This document shows positions 25,319 through 34,577 of a DNA stretch of 64,000 bases, piece by piece. The stretch is from Enterobacter asburiae (GTDB lineage Bacteria > Pseudomonadota > Gammaproteobacteria > Enterobacterales > Enterobacteriaceae): contig NZ_CP102247.1 of the NCBI RefSeq assembly GCF_024599655.1, positions 1,426,001 through 1,490,000 on the forward strand, written 5' to 3'. Under the pieces are notes generated by a model. That model made no database searches, was not told the origin of the DNA, and saw only the letters and a program-made list of their open reading frames with translations. The number at the start of each line of letters is the position of its first letter. Position 1 is the stretch's first letter. Position numbers and translations under genes: made by a program.

Positions 25319-25344
25319 TTTTTTTTTTTTGCGTGTGGGGGGGG
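25319..25344 (+). promoter_or_regulatory. Adjacent poly-T (12) and poly-G (8) tracts upstream of the fimbrial gene
   Basis: Twelve T at 25319-25330 and eight G at 25337-25344, ending about 51 bp before the major subunit ATG. Homopolymers of this length are prone to slippage, and at this position could alter promoter spacing. Confidence 0.5.
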
Positions 25345-25395
25345 CAGGGGTATATTTAATTTTATTAAAACTAGGAAAAAGGTGTTACATTAATT

Positions 25396-25926
25396 ATGAA
25401 AGACAAAATCTTGGCCACTCTAGTTTTGTGTTTCGCTTCCGGCTATGTCATGGCGGGCGAAAATATGGGGGACGTGCAATTTTTAGGGGTTGTCAGTGAC
25501 GAAACCTGTAATATTCAACCAGACGTGGGTGGAGCAACAACTTCACTTGTCCGTCTGGGGAGTGTTAAAACATCCACAACTGCAGGAGGTGATGGAAGCA
25601 ATGAGGGGACACCTGTCGCATTTTCTCTGAAACCAACTGCAGCATGTGCCGAGACCATGAGCAGTGCGGTATTTGGTTTCTCGTCCTCAAGCCTGAACTC
25701 TCTGGGAGTTGGGAATAGCTCAGGAACAGCTACAGACGCTAATATGATCTTGACAGCAATCAATGCTACCGGTGGTCCGGTGGAGATTAAACAAGGATCC
25801 ACCACAGTTGAAGTCCCAATTACTGATTTGAATACTACTGGTGCCGAGTTTACTGCACAGTTGATGGGGGGAACTATTGCTGGTGAATACAACTCTACAG
25901 TTGTCTACACAGTATATTACAATTAA
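25396..25926 (+). CDS. Fimbrial major subunit (pilin)
   Basis: A 176-aa chaperone-usher pilin. The signal peptide ends VMA (residue ~20), and the mature protein begins GENMGDVQFLGVV. The first conserved Cys (DETCNIQPD) pairs with a second (AACAETM), and the C-terminus has the pilin beta-zipper ending (YNSTVVYTVYYN, penultimate Tyr). It is the first gene of an operon in the order pilin, usher, chaperone, minor subunit, tip protein. Poly-T and poly-G tracts precede it. Confidence 0.93.
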   Translation: MKDKILATLVLCFASGYVMAGENMGDVQFLGVVSDETCNIQPDVGGATTSLVRLGSVKTSTTAGGDGSNEGTPVAFSLKPTAACAETMSSAVFGFSSSSLNSLGVGNSSGTATDANMILTAINATGGPVEIKQGSTTVEVPITDLNTTGAEFTAQLMGGTIAGEYNSTVVYTVYYN

Positions 25927-25982
25927 GTTAAGTTCCCTGTTGCGTTAATATCAAATGCAACGGGGAACATTCTTAGGTGTAA

Positions 25983-28466
25983 ATGTTGGTTTATATGTGT
26001 CATCGTATTATCGTAAAGTATATTTCGTTATTCGAAACACTAGTGCTGTTGTCATTTTTTAACTGGAATGCGAATGCAACAGAATTTAACATGGCTTTTG
26101 CGAAGGGGGTGGAAGAAGTCCCTTCTGTTCTGAAGTCAGACGTGAAATACCCTGCCGGTCAATATTATGTCGATGTGCTTTTGAATGGCGTATTCCTTAG
26201 GCGTATGCAATTGGTCGTATCTCGGAATAATGAGCGGGATAATCTGTTGTGTCTTGATAATGAATGGTTGCAGAGTGCAGGTGTCTGGTTTCAAAAAGAT
26301 GCCTACGAAGAAACTTTTGATGTTACTAAAGATTGTTATGCTCTTGAACGAAAGGAAAGCACACATCTGAATCTGGATATGAGTGCTCAGACACTGGATA
26401 TTATTATTCCTCAGGCTTGGTTGCTGGAAAAAAATGATGCTGCCCGCTGGGATTATGGAATTAACGGTCTGCGCATCAGGTATGACGGTAATTTCAATAA
26501 AAATGTCCAGTCAAATAGCGGGGATGATGAATTTAACGCATTTGTTAATTTAGATACCGGTCTCAATATAGGGAGATGGGTATTATCGAGTGACATGAAT
26601 ATCAACCGCAATGTTACTGGAAATAAATTCTCAACCAATAACTTTGTTTTATCGACAGCCATCAGTCAGGTACAAGGAGACCTTTTTCTCGGTTATTCTC
26701 AGTCCCGTACAGAATTGTTCACTGATTTTGGCTTCTACGGAGTATCCCTGCGTTCAAATCGTAATATGCGCGCACTGCGTACCCGTGGATATGCCCCGAC
26801 AATCACAGGAATAGCTACCGGCACGTCACGTATCACAGTGAACCAAGGCGGTTATACCATCTATTCCCGCGTGGTGCCGCCAGGACCATGGCGCCTGGAT
26901 GATATAGCCTCGACAGGTAACGGAGACCTGATGGTGACTGTAGAGGACGAAGTCGGGCGGAAAACCGTAACCGAATACCCGGTCGCTACGCTACCTTCCC
27001 TGCTTCGCTCCGGGGATCATGAATATAACCTTGCACTCGGAGAACGTAATAAATCAAACACTCTTGACGATGCTTTCTCCAGAGAGGAGGGGGCTTTTGT
27101 GCTGGCGAGTTTTGACTGGGGGCTCCCGACAACCACGCTTAATATGGCGGCAATACTCCATGGACAGTATCAGAGCGGAGGCATTGGTATCACGCAGCCA
27201 TTGGGGGGATGGGGGGCGCTGGCCCTTAGTGTGAACGGGTCACGAGCGGATTATAATGATGGTTCACGGCGCGAGGGAATGAGTTCATCAGTGAAGTATT
27301 CAAAAAGTTTCAGCGGCAAAACTGACCTTCAGCTGATGGCGTACCGTTACCAGAGCCAAGGTTACACCGAGTTTGCAGACTGGGATCCGAAAAGGACGAA
27401 TATAGAATTATTTAATGATCCCCATGACTCAGAATATGAAACGAAGTATATATGGTCTGACGGAAGGGAAAAAGCTCGTTATGAATCACGTCTTTCCCAT
27501 CGACTGGATGGTGTATTTCTCAGTGGTTCATTTTGGCAACAGACATACTGGGATCGTAATAAAAGCACTCATGGCGCGAATATTTCGGCAAGTACTACCA
27601 TGGCGAGTGGTATATCTCTGACTCTAAGTGGAAACTGGTCCCAGAGTGCTTGGTATGCAGAAGATGATTATTCCACAGCGTTAGGGATAAGCATCCCATT
27701 TTCTCTGGGGGACATCCGCCACTACAGTAGTAATACTATTGGCTATAGCCGTTACAGTGGAATAAATTTTAATAATACGACATCTGCAACAGTGAACGAA
27801 CGTTTGAATTACAATCTCAACGTTGGTACTGATGAGAAACGCAATGATACGATAGGGGTATCTGCCAGTTATGCATTTGACCGAATCCAGACAAATATGG
27901 CCTTATCGCAAAGCCGTTATGCTACTACCTTGTCGGGTAATGTATCAGGCTCCGCAATTGCTACTGCAAAAACAGATTTGCTTCTGACGAAAGAATCAGC
28001 TGAGACGATAGCGGTTCTGAAGATTAAAGATATACCCGGAGTGACTTTTAATAACTCTCTGCCCACTAACAATAACGGTAATACGGTAATGTATTTATCG
28101 GAATATCACCCGACCACTATAAATATTAATCCGGAGAACGTTCCTGATAGTGCAGAATTGCTGACAACTTCTTATGAAGTGGTGCCGACAGAAAAAGCTA
28201 TTATTTACCGTGAATTTGATTTCGAACAAGTTAAACGCTACATCCTCCAAGTTAAAGATATTCATGGAAAGTTGTTGGCCGGCGGGACTGCCAGAACGGA
28301 ACAGGGACTGGATGTGGGGTTTGTTAACCGTAATGGTGTGTTATTGATGAACCTGATTGCAACGCCCCAGAAAATCCTTATAAGCCAAAGCGAAAGAGAG
28401 TGTAGTATAAATATGGCTGGTCTGAAAGACGGAATTAACCTGGTTCAGGAGACACATTGTGAGTAA
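25983..28466 (+). CDS. Fimbrial outer-membrane usher (FimD/PapC family)
   Basis: An 827-aa usher. After the signal peptide comes the N-terminal domain (PAGQYYVDVLLNGVF, then CLDNEWL). The 24-strand barrel includes GDLFLGYSQSRTELFTDFGFYGVSLRSN, the RGYAPTITGIATGTSRITVNQ plug-side region and PPGPWRLDDI. The C-terminal domains end with a Cys pair (SERECSINM, ETHCE). It secretes and assembles pilins delivered by the chaperone. An AGGTG site precedes the ATG, and the 3' end overlaps the chaperone gene by 8 bp. Full length for the family. Confidence 0.96.
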   Translation: MLVYMCHRIIVKYISLFETLVLLSFFNWNANATEFNMAFAKGVEEVPSVLKSDVKYPAGQYYVDVLLNGVFLRRMQLVVSRNNERDNLLCLDNEWLQSAGVWFQKDAYEETFDVTKDCYALERKESTHLNLDMSAQTLDIIIPQAWLLEKNDAARWDYGINGLRIRYDGNFNKNVQSNSGDDEFNAFVNLDTGLNIGRWVLSSDMNINRNVTGNKFSTNNFVLSTAISQVQGDLFLGYSQSRTELFTDFGFYGVSLRSNRNMRALRTRGYAPTITGIATGTSRITVNQGGYTIYSRVVPPGPWRLDDIASTGNGDLMVTVEDEVGRKTVTEYPVATLPSLLRSGDHEYNLALGERNKSNTLDDAFSREEGAFVLASFDWGLPTTTLNMAAILHGQYQSGGIGITQPLGGWGALALSVNGSRADYNDGSRREGMSSSVKYSKSFSGKTDLQLMAYRYQSQGYTEFADWDPKRTNIELFNDPHDSEYETKYIWSDGREKARYESRLSHRLDGVFLSGSFWQQTYWDRNKSTHGANISASTTMASGISLTLSGNWSQSAWYAEDDYSTALGISIPFSLGDIRHYSSNTIGYSRYSGINFNNTTSATVNERLNYNLNVGTDEKRNDTIGVSASYAFDRIQTNMALSQSRYATTLSGNVSGSAIATAKTDLLLTKESAETIAVLKIKDIPGVTFNNSLPTNNNGNTVMYLSEYHPTTININPENVPDSAELLTTSYEVVPTEKAIIYREFDFEQVKRYILQVKDIHGKLLAGGTARTEQGLDVGFVNRNGVLLMNLIATPQKILISQSERECSINMAGLKDGINLVQETHCE

Positions 28467-29160
28467 ATACAAAATTATGCAGGGCTCCCTAATAATGATG
28501 ACTCTGATGAGTTCAGCGGTTACAACATCAGCTATGGCAGCCTTCACTTTGAATGGAACTCGTTTTATTTATGAAGAAGGAAAAAACAGCATTTCCCTTG
28601 AAGTAAATAACAGCACAAAGGAAACCTATGGCGGACAGGTGTGGATAGACAATGTCTCTCAGAACAATGCGAATGTGTATTTTGTACCATCCCCCCCATT
28701 TTTTAAAGTGGAAGCGGGCAGAAAACAGGTTTTGCGTTTGATTAATGCTAATCCGGCTCTGCCGCTTGATAGGGAATCAATATTCCTGATTAATCTACAG
28801 GAAATACCGCCTAAATCGAAGCAAACGGACGGCAGTATGATCGCGATTGCAATGAACACGCAGGTGAAGCTGATTTACCGTCCGAAGGCGCTACTTAAAG
28901 GCCGAAAAGAGGCCGAAAAAAAACTCACTGCGATACACAGGGACGGACGTGTGTGGCTAAAAAATACAACGCCGTATTATTTTGCAGTGACAAAGTTGAA
29001 AGTAAACGGAAAAAATATCGAAATACCTAGAGCACAGCAACGGGGGTTGGCGATGCTGGCCCCCTTCAGTGAAGCAGATACAGGGCTGAAGAAAAACGAT
29101 AAGTTAGCGATTGTGGCTATAAATGACTGGGGCGGGGAGCAGGAATATGAGGTTAACTAG
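28459..29160 (+). CDS. Periplasmic fimbrial chaperone (PapD/FimC family)
   Basis: A 233-aa chaperone starting at GTG with AGGAG 7 nt upstream. The signal peptide ends AMA. The two Ig-like domains include TRFIYEEGKNSISLEVNN (edge strand), PPFFKVEAGRKQVLRLI, ESIFLINLQEIPP (the family INLxxIPP motif) and KLIYRP. The basic residues expected to bind the pilin C-terminus are present (Arg in TRFIYEEG, Lys in VKLIYRPK). It overlaps both neighbours, so translation is coupled. Confidence 0.96.
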   Translation: MSKYKIMQGSLIMMTLMSSAVTTSAMAAFTLNGTRFIYEEGKNSISLEVNNSTKETYGGQVWIDNVSQNNANVYFVPSPPFFKVEAGRKQVLRLINANPALPLDRESIFLINLQEIPPKSKQTDGSMIAIAMNTQVKLIYRPKALLKGRKEAEKKLTAIHRDGRVWLKNTTPYYFAVTKLKVNGKNIEIPRAQQRGLAMLAPFSEADTGLKKNDKLAIVAINDWGGEQEYEVN

Positions 29161-29686
29161 CCGAATACTGCCTCGGCTATTTATTTATCTGCTATCCCTG
29201 ATCGGGAATTCAACCGTACAGGCAACACCTTTAGCCACAGCGTCTGCTACCGTTACCCTGAATATTACGGTCACGCAACCATCATGCACCCTCACGATGC
29301 CCGAGACAGTATCACTGGGGGGAATGTTACAGGGGATACGTAGCTACGCCCCTTTGTTTATCGACATACGCTGTGGGTCTGGTTCAGGCGTAACTTCAGC
29401 GCTCTACGCAGAAATTGTGCAGGGTTTCCCGACAGCCGGCTATGTCGACCGTATTAATATGATCGCTCCTGCCGACAGCAGTGGAACAGCAGCGCAGTTG
29501 TGGCTGAAAACAGTAGACGGTAATTCTGTAGTGATGGACCCTAACGGAAGTTCGAACATGGACAGTCAGTTCTGTAGAGGGAGCACAGATCGTCAGTGTA
29601 CTCTCATACCCTACACCCAGATAGCAGCGGACACTCCTAGAGGAATAACATCAGCCGTGGTGCGTGTCAGTGTGACATACCCCTAA
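29147..29686 (+). CDS. Minor fimbrial subunit
   Basis: A 179-aa pilin-like protein from the ATG at 29147, chosen because a signal peptide (LPRLFIYLLSLIGNSTVQA) follows at once. The start overlaps the chaperone stop by 14 bp. The mature part has a T-rich N-terminal strand (ATVTLNITVTQPSC), Cys residues at TQPSCTL and DIRCGSG, and a C-terminal strand AVVRVSVTYP ending in Pro after a Tyr. Probably an adaptor or minor subunit joining the shaft and the tip. Confidence 0.85.
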   Translation: MRLTSRILPRLFIYLLSLIGNSTVQATPLATASATVTLNITVTQPSCTLTMPETVSLGGMLQGIRSYAPLFIDIRCGSGSGVTSALYAEIVQGFPTAGYVDRINMIAPADSSGTAAQLWLKTVDGNSVVMDPNGSSNMDSQFCRGSTDRQCTLIPYTQIAADTPRGITSAVVRVSVTYP

Positions 29687-29761
29687 AACAACGTCAGTTT
29701 TAAAATTCTGCCCTGCCATGTAGGGCACTACATCTTCCTATAAGCAGCGAGAAAAATTAAT

Positions 29762-30769
29762 ATGAGATCCTTTGCGCTAGCTTGCCTGGCCGTGTCTTTT
29801 CAAGCAGCCTGCTATCCTATGAATTGCGTGCTAAGTAATAACTCAACGGGCACCGAACCGACACTTTCGAATCCGCTGAAAGGAACACCTGGCCCGGTGG
29901 GAACGACCGCTCAGTCCAACTACGATAATCTGCAGATCCGCCCATTTGCCCCAAGTCTGACATGGGAAAATGGCTTAACCGCTAACATAACCGTACCTCA
30001 ACTTACCAGCACGCTGACGGGGCGCCCGTGGGTTGAATTAACAACGAATTCTGCAAGCGTTAAAGGACCAGGACCTGATTGTTGGCAATCCGCGGCATAC
30101 GCCTGGGACGGATCAAATCATGGTATAACGACCAGTGGATCCCCGGATGACCTAGGGTGTTTATTCACAAATGATTCGTGGAACTGGAGACAAACAGTAA
30201 CGCTAAGCAAAACTAAAGCCGGTTTCAGTTTTCCTTCCACTGTTTGGGACCGGGCAGACAGTAAGATCGTATTTAATTCAGAGGGTTATCCGGTAAGTGC
30301 AAGCGGGTCAAGCACGGATTTAAACTGCTGCACAGCTACAGCAACAGGATCGTTACCACGACAATACACTACTACAATCACTAACGGCGTTGAAGAAATG
30401 GTCAAAACGACACAGCATGTCTTAAAATATACACTGACATGTACACGCGACCCTATAAACTTTGTGGTGAACATCAATCCCTCTGAATTATCGTTAATAA
30501 CATCACCCGGCCAGACCCAGACACAAACTCTAAGTGTGAGCCCCACTGCAGATGGAGCATCAGTTGGAACATGGTCGATGCAGGCATTACTGGACACAAA
30601 TATGAACGAGGACGTCGCCACCATCAAAATAGCTGACATGGCTGGAACCAATATACCGTTTGGTGAAATGCGGAGCTACAACGGGAACGTGCAACTGCAG
30701 GTGTCTGCTACGGGGCTACGAACAGGTACCGGCGAGCAGCGGATAACCCTTAATGTCGAATTGCCGTAG
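29762..30769 (+). CDS. Putative fimbrial tip adhesin / terminal structural protein
   Basis: A 335-aa exported protein whose N-terminal hydrophobic segment (FALACLAVSFQAA) fits a signal peptide. Many Cys residues suggest disulfides (CYPMNC, GPDCWQS, LGCLF, LNCCTA, LTCTRD). The C-terminal ~110 residues (NFVVNINPSELSLITSPGQ to QRITLNVELP) resemble a pilin-like beta-sandwich, and the N-terminal part would be the receptor-binding region. It is last in the fimbrial operon, the usual place for an adhesin. Specificity cannot be told. Confidence 0.7.
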   Translation: MRSFALACLAVSFQAACYPMNCVLSNNSTGTEPTLSNPLKGTPGPVGTTAQSNYDNLQIRPFAPSLTWENGLTANITVPQLTSTLTGRPWVELTTNSASVKGPGPDCWQSAAYAWDGSNHGITTSGSPDDLGCLFTNDSWNWRQTVTLSKTKAGFSFPSTVWDRADSKIVFNSEGYPVSASGSSTDLNCCTATATGSLPRQYTTTITNGVEEMVKTTQHVLKYTLTCTRDPINFVVNINPSELSLITSPGQTQTQTLSVSPTADGASVGTWSMQALLDTNMNEDVATIKIADMAGTNIPFGEMRSYNGNVQLQVSATGLRTGTGEQRITLNVELP

Positions 30770-30904
30770 AATCTAGCCTCAGCAGATGCTGTATTAAAGC
30801 AACATATGTGCAGGAGTTTATATAAAATGTTCCGTCATGCATAATGGCATAAAAACGTCATAGGGCCATCTTGCCTGGGCGATAAGTGCCTGAGCGTGTA
30901 GCTT

Positions 30905-31125
30905 TCCTTGGCTTATTTTACGTGCGTAGTAATCTGGAGATAGCCTCCCTTCGCGTGGCGAAGGTGCGTCAGGCGACCCTCTGTGATAATTCTGGCTGCG
31001 GTCCTGACGCCGATTCCAGGCATGCTGGTAAGGACCGAGTAAATAGGGTGAGTAAGAGCCCGTTGTTCTGTCTCAAGGGTCACCCCATAACTTGCCATTG
31101 TACTGGTCAGCCAAAACAGCGCTCC
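30905..31125 (-). pseudogene. IS110-family transposase C-terminal remnant
   Basis: On the minus strand, LTHPIYSVLTSMPGIGVRTAARIITE matches the IS110-type C-terminal transposase_20 segment (helix-hairpin-helix-like PGIG). Only ~60 codons remain. It begins the block of insertion-sequence debris after the fimbrial operon. Coordinates are approximate. Confidence 0.7.
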
Positions 31126-31149
31126 TAAACTCGCTGTTAAGGTGCTAAA

Positions 31150-31860
31150 AAAAATATGATCGCATTATAAATGGAAAGCAGGTCAGCGCTGGAGGACGCG
31201 CTTCGCCATATCTTAATCGTAAGCTAAAGGAAGACAGTCGCCGGGTAAATCCAAAGCGGGTATACCGGATCATGAAACTCAAAAATCAGTTGCTGGCAAA
31301 TCGGGTCAGGAGAAAAAGCATCGTAACCATACTGGTAATGTGATCATGCTGAAACCGGATACCTGATGGTGCTCTGACGGCTTTGAAATACACGGCTGAA
31401 ACCGGGAAGTGGTACGAGTGGTATTCAGCCTAGACTGTTGTTATCGGGAGGTTACCTGCTGAGCTGGAGTGCCACCATAGGGGCCTCAGCAGTGCGGTGG
31501 TGCATGATCTGCTGACATAAAGTCTGAAGAAGCTGTTCGTTAACACGCTGATGGTCCCACCTCCAGTTGAATGAGTGACCGCTAACGGCTGTTGTTATAT
31601 AGCAGATGCCACACGCACGTTCGCCAGTTCACTGAGGCTCAAAGTGTGTACCACGCCAGTATGTAGCCCGGAAAGTAATGGCATGGCAGATTCGTTCGTG
31701 AAGATGTTCAAACGGGATTACGTCTACGTAAATGACCTGCAGGATGCAGTATCAGTGATGGACATCTGGCAGAATGGATGGAAGATTATAATAACCAGCA
31801 TCCACACAAAGGCTTGAACATGAGGCCCCTGCGCGATGCCGTGTTAGCAGTTAATTAGTC
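31150..31860 (+). pseudogene. IS3-family (IS2-like) OrfB transposase remnant
   Basis: Plus-strand fragments in shifting frames match an IS2-type OrfB. The pieces are a YRIMK-like helix, WCSDGFE, VVFSLDCCYRE, a TANGCCYIADATRTFA stretch (DNGS motif decayed) and CSPESNGMADSFVKMFKRDYV. Multiple stops and frameshifts make it inactive. No OrfA part is recognised. The region 31861-32112 that follows holds no recognisable gene. Confidence 0.75.
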
Positions 31861-32112
31861 GTGTCCGTTTTAGCAGGAGCAACTCCACCAGTCAGGTTTT
31901 GTTTCAGATATCGTTGAAAAGAATTGATGGTACTATCAGCATATATGGCCATGGTGCGGCATAAAATTTAAGCAGGGTTGCATGTTAGTAAGGATGTCAT
32001 GTCGGTTCTTCAGGATGGATGGCTGTGGTAAGACAGGACAGGATCGTCACGCAGGCGTATGCAGAGTCTCACCTTCGACGCCACACCTGCAGCACTACCT
32101 TGTTTTTCCTTT

Positions 32113-33639
32113 CTAATGCATGCTTTTTTTTGCATCAGCAAGAGATTTCCTATACTCGCTCAGTGGCAATGGACGACCAAATAAATATCCTTGTATATAC
32201 GTCACGCCCAGGGCTGAAAGTTGTTTAGCTTGTTTTTCCGTTTCCACGCCTTCTGCTATCGTCTTAAACCCGAGCAGTGTTGATAGCTGTATGAGATTTT
32301 TTACGATATGAACCGAGAAGGCATCTTTTTCAATGCCTGTGATGAAAATTTTGTCAATTTTTACAATCCCTGCTGAAAAGCGCTTCAGGTATGCCAGGTT
32401 CGCGTTACCAGTTCCGAAATCATCAATAGCAATAATCACACCGGCTTGCTGTAGTTGATGGCAAATTCCAATGGTTACGGGATCATCATCAATATGATCC
32501 CGTTCTGTTATTTCAAGAACTAAAACAATACTAGGATTGTTAACCTTCTTGATAAATCGGAGACACATAGCGTTGATATCATGGTTACGAAAATCAGAGG
32601 CGCTGACATTTATGTGGCAATAGAAAGGTTCTGGTAAAACATTCTTGTTATTTTTAATGAAATCAGACACCTGGTCTGAAACCTGCTCAGTGATTCTGGT
32701 GATTAGCCCACTTGTTTCTGCAAGGGGAATAAACTGATCTGGTGGGATTATCCCCATTGTCGGGTGGTTCCAGCGAACCAGAGCCTCACACCCAACTATA
32801 TTTAGCGTGTTGCTGTCTACGATATGTTGTAACCAGGGTTCAAATTCCCCCTGATTTATCGCGCTGGTCAGTAAGGCAACTGGCGTAGAGTGTCTGTTCA
32901 GGAGTCTATAAAGGAATGCCGAAAGGATGAATGACAAAATAAAAACAATCAATGGTCCCCCACGAGCGTAATTCCAGATAACTTCCCTGTCCAGAAGGGA
33001 AGGCCGGGAAGTGAAAACCTGTATGCCATACATCTGTGATGTTGCTACTCGGGTCCTGTTAGTCCAGCCAGGGTTAGTACGATGCAGTTGTCCATCTTCT
33101 CCCATCCACACATCGCCAATTTTCAGATAGAGGGGGGTGGGGATGCTTAATAAAGCTAGGGCGTTCTCAAGATAATATCCGTCAATGCCTACTAGAATAC
33201 TCAGGCTGTTTTTGTTAACTCTGTATACGAGGAGAGATCTGGAAGGTGTAACCTGATTTCCTGATAGCAGTTGTAAATTACCGCGAAAATATTTCTGGTC
33301 ACTCAAATGATAGTTCGTGGGGCCATAGAGGGATGTGCAGTATATGCTATTCCCGGTGACAAGGTTAATCGTTCTAACATCCGGGAGGGTAGTGACAATG
33401 CGTCGTAACGAAAGCACAAGTTCCTCCGAGCAGGGTTTACCTGCCAGATCATCGGATTTTTGTGCCGCAAGATTTGCATGGCTGACTGCACCATCCATTC
33501 TGTAAAGTGCTCGCCCGAGTCTTGCCTGCATCTCATCTTCTAGGCTGTCAGAAACAAACCAGAGGATAAAGGTACTTCCCATCCCCGTTAAAACTAAAAA
33601 TACGATAATCGTGATCAACAGGTTTTTGTATTTATCCAT
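32113..33639 (-). CDS. CSS-motif EAL-domain c-di-GMP phosphodiesterase
   Basis: A 508-aa inner-membrane protein from the ATG at 33639 (GGAA ribosome site). An N-terminal transmembrane helix (about residues 6-28) is followed by a periplasmic CSS-motif domain with CSEELV and YCTSLYG. A second helix (GPLIVFILSFILSAFLYRLL) leads to a C-terminal EAL domain. Catalytic motifs are kept: CEALVRW, HINVSASDF, LEITERD, AIDDFGTGNANLAYL, VKIDKIF, EGVET and QGYLFGRPLP. It should hydrolyse c-di-GMP, with activity probably tuned by periplasmic thiol redox state. It lies between the fimbrial operon and an intimin-like gene. Confidence 0.95.
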   Translation of the reverse strand: MDKYKNLLITIIVFLVLTGMGSTFILWFVSDSLEDEMQARLGRALYRMDGAVSHANLAAQKSDDLAGKPCSEELVLSLRRIVTTLPDVRTINLVTGNSIYCTSLYGPTNYHLSDQKYFRGNLQLLSGNQVTPSRSLLVYRVNKNSLSILVGIDGYYLENALALLSIPTPLYLKIGDVWMGEDGQLHRTNPGWTNRTRVATSQMYGIQVFTSRPSLLDREVIWNYARGGPLIVFILSFILSAFLYRLLNRHSTPVALLTSAINQGEFEPWLQHIVDSNTLNIVGCEALVRWNHPTMGIIPPDQFIPLAETSGLITRITEQVSDQVSDFIKNNKNVLPEPFYCHINVSASDFRNHDINAMCLRFIKKVNNPSIVLVLEITERDHIDDDPVTIGICHQLQQAGVIIAIDDFGTGNANLAYLKRFSAGIVKIDKIFITGIEKDAFSVHIVKNLIQLSTLLGFKTIAEGVETEKQAKQLSALGVTYIQGYLFGRPLPLSEYRKSLADAKKSMH

Positions 33640-34577
33640 TAACGTTCCAGTCGTGAGCAGTGCAAAAGGACAGAATATTTGTATATTAACAGAATACAAT
33701 CACCATGCTAAAGGGGATAGGTAAAACTGTCGATGATGAAATTTTTTCCCCACGCAAGATATATACCTCACCTAAACTCATTGGTATATGTGTTTTCATA
33801 TATTACTATCTGTATGAATGAGTATTTATTCTTGTTGTGAATGTTTTAATTGTTTATGATTTTGTTGGCAAATGTGAGGGCCGGTGCTTTGTTTTGTCAC
33901 GTCTGCGTGTAGATAAAGGCGATTACCCGAGATGCTTATATATTTTACAAGAATGAAGATGTGAAAACAGTGGTACCTTTATCGCCGTGGTGGACGCGTG
34001 AGCGGTAGCATTCTCATTTTTGAAGTGCTCATCTGCCGCCATCAACTCTCAGCTGGTACGCCTTCGGCATCAGTATTCAGAGGCCCTGTTCACCCGGGAA
34101 GGTCACCTGCTGGAGCTGAATCCGAGCAGAAAAAATACTGTACCGGCGCCTTTCTTGGCTACTGCAGCAACTGTGCCATCGTATTGAAGCATCACTGTTG
34201 AGCTGAAGGTTATCCGGTGCTCTGGATTTTCATTTATTCCGGGGTTTATTTCTCTCGTTGATTATGTTTTTTTTAATGAATTGTTTTTTTTGTTGTGGAT
34301 GTGCTGCGCATTGAATGAGTTGATAAAGGGATTGGTTAAAAAATAAAAATCTTCAGGGGTGGGCTGAGTGAAAGATGTGCATTAGTTTTGTGTGTTATGT
34401 TTTGTATTTATACGTGCAATATAACGACCGGGAATTAAGATTTCTTTTGGGTAAGGTTTTTAATATGACGCGCTAGTTGTGTCATGGTGAAAAGGGGGCG
34501 GGCAGAAATGATTATTTCTGCTTGACTGATCATTGTGTGTTGTTGTTTGCATTGCGCATGTCAGGAATTACATTGTC
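33640..34577. other. Long AT-rich intergenic region
   Basis: About 0.9 kb between the divergent phosphodiesterase and intimin genes. A GC-richer island (about 34000-34230) is unlike its flanks and may be mobile-element debris; I recognise no product in it. The rest is AT-rich and probably carries both promoters. Confidence 0.4.

Noticed and set aside
33998..34201. 67-codon frame in a GC-richer patch upstream of the first intimin
   Set aside because: No family or ribosome site; more likely mobile-element debris.
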